Below are positions 58,545-64,000 of a stretch of 64,000 nt of DNA, one piece after another (within the stretch, counting starts at the first letter, position 1; every line of letters begins with the position of its first letter). The notes under the pieces were generated by a model. It did not search any database. It saw only the letters and a list, made by a program, of their open reading frames with translations, and was not told the origin of the DNA. The position numbers and the translations under genes are program-made. This stretch comes from Juglans regia (lineage: Eukaryota; Streptophyta; Magnoliopsida; Fagales; Juglandaceae). Location of the stretch: the NCBI RefSeq assembly GCF_001411555.2, contig NC_049905.1, forward strand, positions 22,496,097 through 22,560,096, written 5' to 3'.

Positions 58545-60010
58545 GGAATTGGCCCGGATCTGAGATCGACCACATTGGTTGGCGATTGGTCACTGAGGTT
58601 CGAACGCACAACATCGACCTAAGGAACCAAGAGAGATATGAAATCGACTGCACTGGGTGGTGATTGGTCACCGAGGTTCGTGCATGGAGCATCGACCAAA
58701 GGAGTAAGGCGGGATCTGAAATTGACTGCGTTGGGTGGAGGGGGTGGGACACTTGGGAAAGGTTTTCCCCCTTTTGTTGCCAAGGTTCGAGCACGTTGCA
58801 TTGACCTAAGGAATTAGGCAAATCGACTACGCTAGGTGGCGATTAGTCGCTAACGTTCGAGGGTAGAGCATCAACCTGAGGAACTAGGTAGGATATGAAA
58901 TGGACTGCACTAGGTGGTAGGGGGTGGGACATTTGGGAGAGGTGTTTCCCCCGTTTGCTACTAAGGTTTGAGCATTCAGCATTGACCTAAGGAACAAGGC
59001 GAGATATGAAATCGTTAGTGCTGGGCGATGGCTAGTTGATAAGGTTAGAGTGCGGAGCATTAGCCTAAGGAACTAGGTGGGATCTGAAATCGACCGAGTT
59101 GGGTGGCGATTGGTTGTCGAGGTTCGAGCACGGAGCATCGACATAAGGAACTAGGCAGGATGTGAAATCAACCGCGCTAGGTGGCGAGGGGGACTGGTAC
59201 ACTTGGTAGAGGTGTTCCCCCTTTTTGTCGCCAAGGTTTGAGTATGAAACATCAACCTAAGGAACCATGCGTGATCTAAAATTGACCACGTTGGAAGGTG
59301 ATTGGTCGTCAAGGTTTGAGTGTGGAGCATGGACCTAAAGGATAAGGTGGGATATAAAATCGACCGCCCTGGGTGGTGATTAATTGCCAAGATTTGAGCG
59401 TGGAGCATTGACCTAAGAAACTAGGCGGGATATGAAATCGATCGCGTAGGGTGGTGAGGTGGGATTGGGACACGTTGGAGAGGTGTTCCCCTTTTGTCCC
59501 CGAGGTGCAAGCATGGAGCATCGGCCCAAGGGACTAGGCGGGATCTAAAATCAACCTCATTGGGTGGCTATTGGTCATCGAGGGGACTACTACATCGTTC
59601 AATCCACGCACACACACTCATGCATGAAAACATCACTTTGGGAGAGGTGTTCCCCCTTTGTCCCAGCATGAAGCATTAGACCAAGAGATCAGGTGCGAAG
59701 CATTGACCTAAAGGACCAGGTGGGATATGAAATCGACTGCACTGGGTGGCAATTGGTCACCAAGGTTTGAGCGAGGAGCATTGACCTAAGGAACCAAGCT
59801 GGATATGAAATCGATCGCGTTGGGTGGCAAGGTGGGACTGGGACACGTTGGAGAGGTGTTTCCCCTTTGTCCCCGAGGTGCAAGCATGGAGCATCGACCC
59901 AAGGGACTAGGCGGGATCTAAAATCAACCTCATTGGGTGGCGATTGGTCATCGAGGGGACTACTACATCATTCAATCCACGCACACACACTCATGCATGA
60001 AAACATCACT
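58545..60010. repeat. Tandem-repeat field with two unit lengths (~78 and ~112 bp)
   Basis: Units begin AGGAACTAGGCGGGATATGA and continue with AATCGACCGCGTTGGGTGG and a GAGGTTCGAGC...GGAGCATCGACCTA end. Short units are about 78 bp. Long units carry an extra ~35 bp (GGGACACTTGGGAGAGGTGT and CCCCCTTTTG). Unit starts fall at about 58622, 58700, 58810, 58880, 58991, 59069, 59147 and 59261. Long and short units alternate in short runs, often two short per long. In addition about 195 bp at 59442-59640 is repeated nearly identically 373 bp further on (59815-60010). Confidence 0.85.
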
Positions 60011-60179
60011 TTTTATTATTCTCATTGTCAGTTCTTTACCTTGAGAGTCATCGAATGCAAAAGAAAAGTGGAGATGAGGATTTCCGCCCATCATAATGCT
60101 TAAGCATGCTGGTTTGCAGAACTCTGACTTGGTCGGTGTGGGGGAAGTGTCAGGAGACAAAAGGTTGGTTCCCTTTCCC

Positions 60180-60960
60180 CTGCTATCTAGACTTGAACTC
60201 GCTGTGTTCCTTGGCTCACAACTCTTGCACGTAGCAATCCCTTGCTACCACTTGCTCTCCACCAACCACTCCTACGCCATCCTCTGTTGGGAACTTCAAC
60301 TTCAAGTGGTAGGTTAAGGCCACCAGTTTCAAGTTGTTTAGCGTCGGCCACTCGATTATGGCGTTGTATGAAGAGTGGGCTTTGACTACGAGGAAGTCCA
60401 CCCTGGCAGCTGTTGTGGGCCTTTTTGTTCTAACGGTGACGGGGAGTGTTATAGGCCCAGTGGCTGCACTGTCTCGCCAGAGAATCCCTTTCGTGGCGTG
60501 GGGGATGGTCACAACAAATCTTGACTGATCCCCATTTTGGTGAACACCTCCAAGAAAAGGATGTCGATTGAACTACCTTTGTCTACTAGTATCATTCTTG
60601 TTGTGTAGTTGGCCACCAAAATTGTCACCACCAGGGCGTCGTCATGTGGATAGACAACTCCTTCATAGTCGACATCATCAAAAGAGACAACAAGGGTCTT
60701 ATGAGTTCGGGCTTGCTTGGGTGGCCTTTTGACACTGAAAACCTCTTTGTACCTCACCCATCGAGCGTAAGCCTTCTTAATGCAGAGGTGCCCTCACTGG
60801 CGAGTCCTCCAGGGACGGTGTGGATTTCTCCCAGCGGGACGTTGTTTTGGTCCTATTCCAGTGAACTTGCCTCCCTCATCGTCATGTTCCTCCTTCTCGG
60901 GCTCTCACTCCACTGAATTTCCTGTCTCGCCTCCTGCCTATCTCTGCCTGCCTGCTTGGG
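60180..60960 (-). pseudogene. Tat-like protease region
   Basis: On the minus strand: VVYPHDDALVVTILVANYTT, then the aspartic protease site MILVDKGSSIDILF (usually VDNGSS), and after a frame change RVDFLVVKAHSSYNAIIEWP followed by TLNNLKLVALTYHLKLKFPT. This order is characteristic of Tat/Athila proteases. The catalytic Asp and Gly are present, but the frame is broken near 60510. Confidence 0.75.
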
Positions 60961-61873
60961 GGGCAATGGGCAGCGGGTGCCTGATCGCCTATATATCTCT
61001 ACTCGGACTTCTACTCGAACATCCTCATAGATTTCTTCCATGAATTTCCTCCTCAAGAGTTGGCAATCCTGGGTCTGATGGCCCTCCTCCTCATGGTAGG
61101 CACAATACGCGCGAGCCCCTCGATTGCGGTCTTTGTCCTCCTTTAGTGTCCTTCTTCCCACATCTGTATGTGCATGCTCGTGTGTGCCTTCCTCGAGGAG
61201 GTACCACAGTTGCTCCTTCTGTCGCTCTACCCTTTTTCACCTTGGTCTCTTTCTCATTGGTTTTTGCGCTGGCTCCTCACTTGGAGTCGCTCGTGGCCTG
61301 CTCTGTGCTTGTGTTCCTCGGGACAGTCAGGGCCTGGAGGGTGTCTTCGGCATTGACGAAGTCGTCAGCTAGTCCATGAAGGGGTTTAGGGGTCAAATTC
61401 CACCTAGGAGCGTCGCCAGAGTGATCTTCTCATCTTGGTTGTTTGTGGTCATCATTTCCTTATTGAAGCGGTACGAGTACACCTCTTCCTCCCTCTACTT
61501 TACGGTGAGATGCTACGCGGCCAATTGTCTCCTCTTTCATGTTGGCCATGAACTGCATCAAGAACTGCTGGCCAAGCTCTTCGAAGCTGTGGATGGCGCC
61601 CAGTCGGAGGGCTTTGAACAATGCCCGAGTAGAGCCTTTCGATGTTAAGGGGAAAGCTCGATATGCTATCTCCCCTTGAAAGCTGTACAGCGTCATGTGG
61701 GTCTTGAACGTCTCCATGTGCTTAGCTAGATCTTTCGACCCGTTGTACATCTCTATCAAGTGGGGCCTGAACTTGGGGGGGAGTGGGACGACCATCACTT
61801 TGGTGTTGTAGGGCAGGTTTATGATGCTGAGGAGCTGGTCTACGGAGGATGACCCTCCTATCCTCTTTTCCAT
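60853..61873 (-). pseudogene. Tat-like gag with zinc knuckle
   Basis: MVVPLPPKFRPHLIEMYNGS, then DLAKHMETFKTHMTLYSFQG, YRAFPLTSKGSTRALFKALR and FEELGQQFLMQF (61873-61460) form a Ty3-type gag. Further left YCAYHEEEGHQTQDCQLLRR gives a C-X2-H...H-X4-C knuckle-like motif typical of Tat. Stops and frame changes separate the parts. Confidence 0.8.
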
Positions 61874-62300
61874 TTCTTCATACTTGCCATGACTGTGTGC
61901 ATTTCTTCACCCATCCGCTTGCATTCCTCGTCTTCGGGCAGTACCCCACCAGTGTTCTACAACTCCCCGTCCGTTTGCTCGTTTATGCTCTATTTGGTGC
62001 CTTCTTTGAACTTAGCATTTCCTTGATTCAATGCCTCATTCTCTCACTAGAGGGCTTCCGTGTTTGAGGTCAACCTCACGATTTCCTCCATTTTTGTGAT
62101 CCTTCATTCCATGCTTGCTGACGTAGATTCTCTCGCCAAAGGGCTTTCGCGTCCGAGGTCAACCTCCTCAAGTGTGTTTTGTAGCCGCTAGCTATGAAGG
62201 TGCTCCTATACCTGAGAGGGTGGAAGAAAGGGTGGTGGGATGGTGGCCATGCCATCTCCAATGCTAAAGTCAAAATTTCCCAGGGGAGCAAAGGAACAAA

Positions 62301-63700
62301 GAAATTATGGAGAGCTAGAGAGAGTGATCAAATATTTGTAATGATCACATAAGATCCTTCTGTTATTGTAATGATCACATTTGTCTCGGACGACATGGCA
62401 TTGCATAATGTGGCTGCTCCTGTCAGCTATAGGGGCTCGACCTCAGGGTTGGCCACTCTGAGCTTCATTCAATGTAGCCGATCTTATAGGAGATAGGATC
62501 CCAGCCTGTCTGTTCCTTATTAATGCGTTGTGACTGGAGAGACCGTCAACTACTTTCCCCCTTCTTGGGCCAATCTGGGCCTTCCTCCTTGCCATTTCTT
62601 GGTCTCCCTTGCTATGGATCTTGAGTTTTGGCGTCAGAGGCCTGAGCCCGGCCCGGCTAGGTACAAAATCTCATTTCCAAGAAAAATATAATATAAATCA
62701 TTTTATATTAGAAAATTTTACAAATTTATTTTTTTATCAATAAAAATAAAATGTTCTTCCTCGACCAGACCCTCTAAAGATCACAAATGTCCATCACCTC
62801 CACAGAATTACAAGTCTAAAAACCAACCTTATATTCTTAGAATCTTAGTTAAGAAACTTGCAATCAAAATTACTCCCCCTTTCTGAAGGCATATTTCTAT
62901 AGGAAAACTTCTTTATTCTTTTCAACTCACCATCACACAAATCAAGTGTTTCGAAAAGATGCTTTTGACGAAACGACAATGCCTTGCTTCAGCCAGGATA
63001 TTAATGTAATTAATATGCCTCAAATATCATCTGCTGCGGCAACATTTATGTTTGTGTTTACCATTTAGCAGGTGGATATGATATTTTTCATCATTGATCT
63101 GGTTCATTTAGGAATAATCGAGCAATACGAAGCTCCTTTCCACCAAAAAGATTGAAAATATTATAAAAAAGTTATTTTGTATAAAGAAAAGAAGAAAGAT
63201 AAATGTATTAGAGCATTGGCAATAGCCTAGCCATTGTCAAGTCTAAAATTTAGCTAGAATGAGTTGTTTTGACTATAACATGAATTTATAGCTAAAGTAG
63301 TTCACATTGGACTAGCTATCTTAAAGTCTAAATAATAATAAAATATTGTTATTTTAATAATTTTTTTTAATATTTTACAAATTTAATTAATAAATTTATT
63401 AATTATAGTAGTCCATCTGCATCAAATATTTTATGACCAAGTGTAATGGACGGAGATAGAATGAACCTCAGTGGGCAAACAGTCAATTATTGAACTATAT
63501 CTTATATGGATATTGATATTCCATCAGCTCAATTATTGAAGCAAACATGCATGGACCCAATTACTCATCATGATTCATACGGTCATACCCTACTAATAAG
63601 GCACAATTATTTCAGGTAATGGCTAATATGTTAGGCTTGTTGGGTGGCATTCGCATTGCCACCATTGGCAAATGGCACTATAGTATAAGTCAATAAAAAC
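62301..63700. other. Right-hand flank: possible LTR remnant, then AT-rich intergenic sequence
   Basis: 62301-62670 is GC-richer and may be the 5' LTR of the Tat-like element, but no second copy was found to confirm it. From 62690 the sequence is A/T-rich without a recognisable gene. MITE-like end sequences (GAGCATTGGCA near 63213 and CACATTGGACTAGCTA near 63304) resemble those of the element at 41310-41887. Confidence 0.35.
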
Positions 63701-63718
63701 AGAGTTTCCGTGCAAAGA

Positions 63719-63772
63719 TTAATAAAAAATAAAAAATAAAAAATAAAAAATAAAAAATAAAAAATAAAAAAT
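63719..63772. repeat. (ATAAAAA)n minisatellite
   Basis: Seven to eight perfect copies of a 7-base unit (ATAAAAA). Confidence 0.95.
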
Positions 63773-64000
63773 CAATTTAATTAAAAAGACACTAAAGATT
63801 AATGAAAAAAAATATTCTGATTACGTGGCGAAAGAACATTGGAGTTGGATTTATTTATTTATTTTCTAGTCGGAGTCAGAGTCGGAGTCGAAGGTGTTGT
63901 CTGGCCGGTTTGACTCCAACTTCAACTCTGATATTGTACATATGTTCTAAAATTTGTATTTATCTATGTATTGATCATATATTCATATAAAAAGTCTGGA

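Larger units (their letters stand above)
56890..62300 (-). mobile_element. Decayed Tat-like Ty3/gypsy derivative lacking recognisable RT
   Basis: On the minus strand it reads gag (61873-61460), zinc knuckle (about 61110), protease (60757-60216), then a tandem-repeat field (60010-58545) and, on the opposite strand, a decayed coiled-coil frame (56890-58250). In intact Tat-group elements, RT, RNase H and integrase lie between protease and the 3' region; none of their motifs is seen here. Tat elements are known for tandem repeats in the 3' untranslated region and for extra frames in antisense. LTRs were not identified, so the borders are approximate. Confidence 0.6.

Noticed and set aside
59494..60103. 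Two similar small frames beginning MSPRCKHGAS
   Set aside because: They are copies of one repeat unit in the tandem field, not a gene pair.
1..64000. CRISPR arrays, tRNA or rRNA genes, bacterial-type operons
   Set aside because: None seen. The tandem repeats present are transposon-derived and not spaced by unique spacers, and no cloverleaf with A and B boxes was recognised by eye.

Overview
The window is nuclear DNA of a flowering plant: AT-rich, intron-bearing genes, and dense nested retrotransposons and MITEs. The gene set fits a eudicot and the repeat families look like those of a woody rosid, possibly Fagales. That placement is an inference and cannot be proven from the sequence alone. 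No tRNA, rRNA, CRISPR or bacterial-type features were seen.

Host genes. (1) At the left edge (237-545, minus) lies an internal exon of a PBL16-like receptor-like cytoplasmic kinase. (2) At 6429-11663 (plus) is a complete ten-exon subtilisin-like protease of the SBT3.18 type. It joins to 780 aa with all four catalytic residues and uses one GC-AG intron. (3) At 42507-46379 (plus) is a complete three-exon cytosolic pyruvate kinase of 497 aa. (4) At 53033-54163 (minus) is an intact 376 aa RING1-like E3 ubiquitin ligase with an N-terminal zinc ribbon and a C-terminal RING-H2 domain. These are unrelated housekeeping or signalling genes, not a cluster.

Mobile DNA fills the rest. Two degenerate Ty1/copia elements on the minus strand (about 17.05-21.55 kb and 28.3-33.1 kb) carry many stops and frameshifts; the first has landed in a LINE-derived RNase H pseudogene. 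A chromodomain-bearing Ty3/gypsy element (34650-40136) has two 437-bp LTRs that read as identical, a perfect 5-bp target duplication and one nonsense codon in an otherwise open polyprotein, so it inserted very recently. Two long TG...CA elements with 5-bp target duplications and no gag-pol (12739-15972 and 48274-50934, opposite orientations) belong to one family, probably solo LTRs of a long-LTR Ty3 element. Both sit inside members of one MITE family. From about 56.9 to 62.3 kb is a decayed Tat-like Ty3 derivative: gag and protease on the minus strand, no recognisable reverse transcriptase, a tandem-repeat field, and a decayed coiled-coil reading frame on the opposite strand.

Smaller elements include a 712-bp hAT-like element with CCGGTCCGG-rich ends, nested Tourist-like MITEs just upstream of the pyruvate kinase, and a MITE inside a LINE fragment inside pyruvate kinase intron 1. 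The observations most worth a second look are the sequence modules conserved between the two long TG...CA elements (a hairpin with a GAAA loop, a 12-bp palindrome, and a splice-acceptor-like site followed by a short acidic reading frame), and the Tat-like derivative with its antisense frame and two-length tandem repeats.
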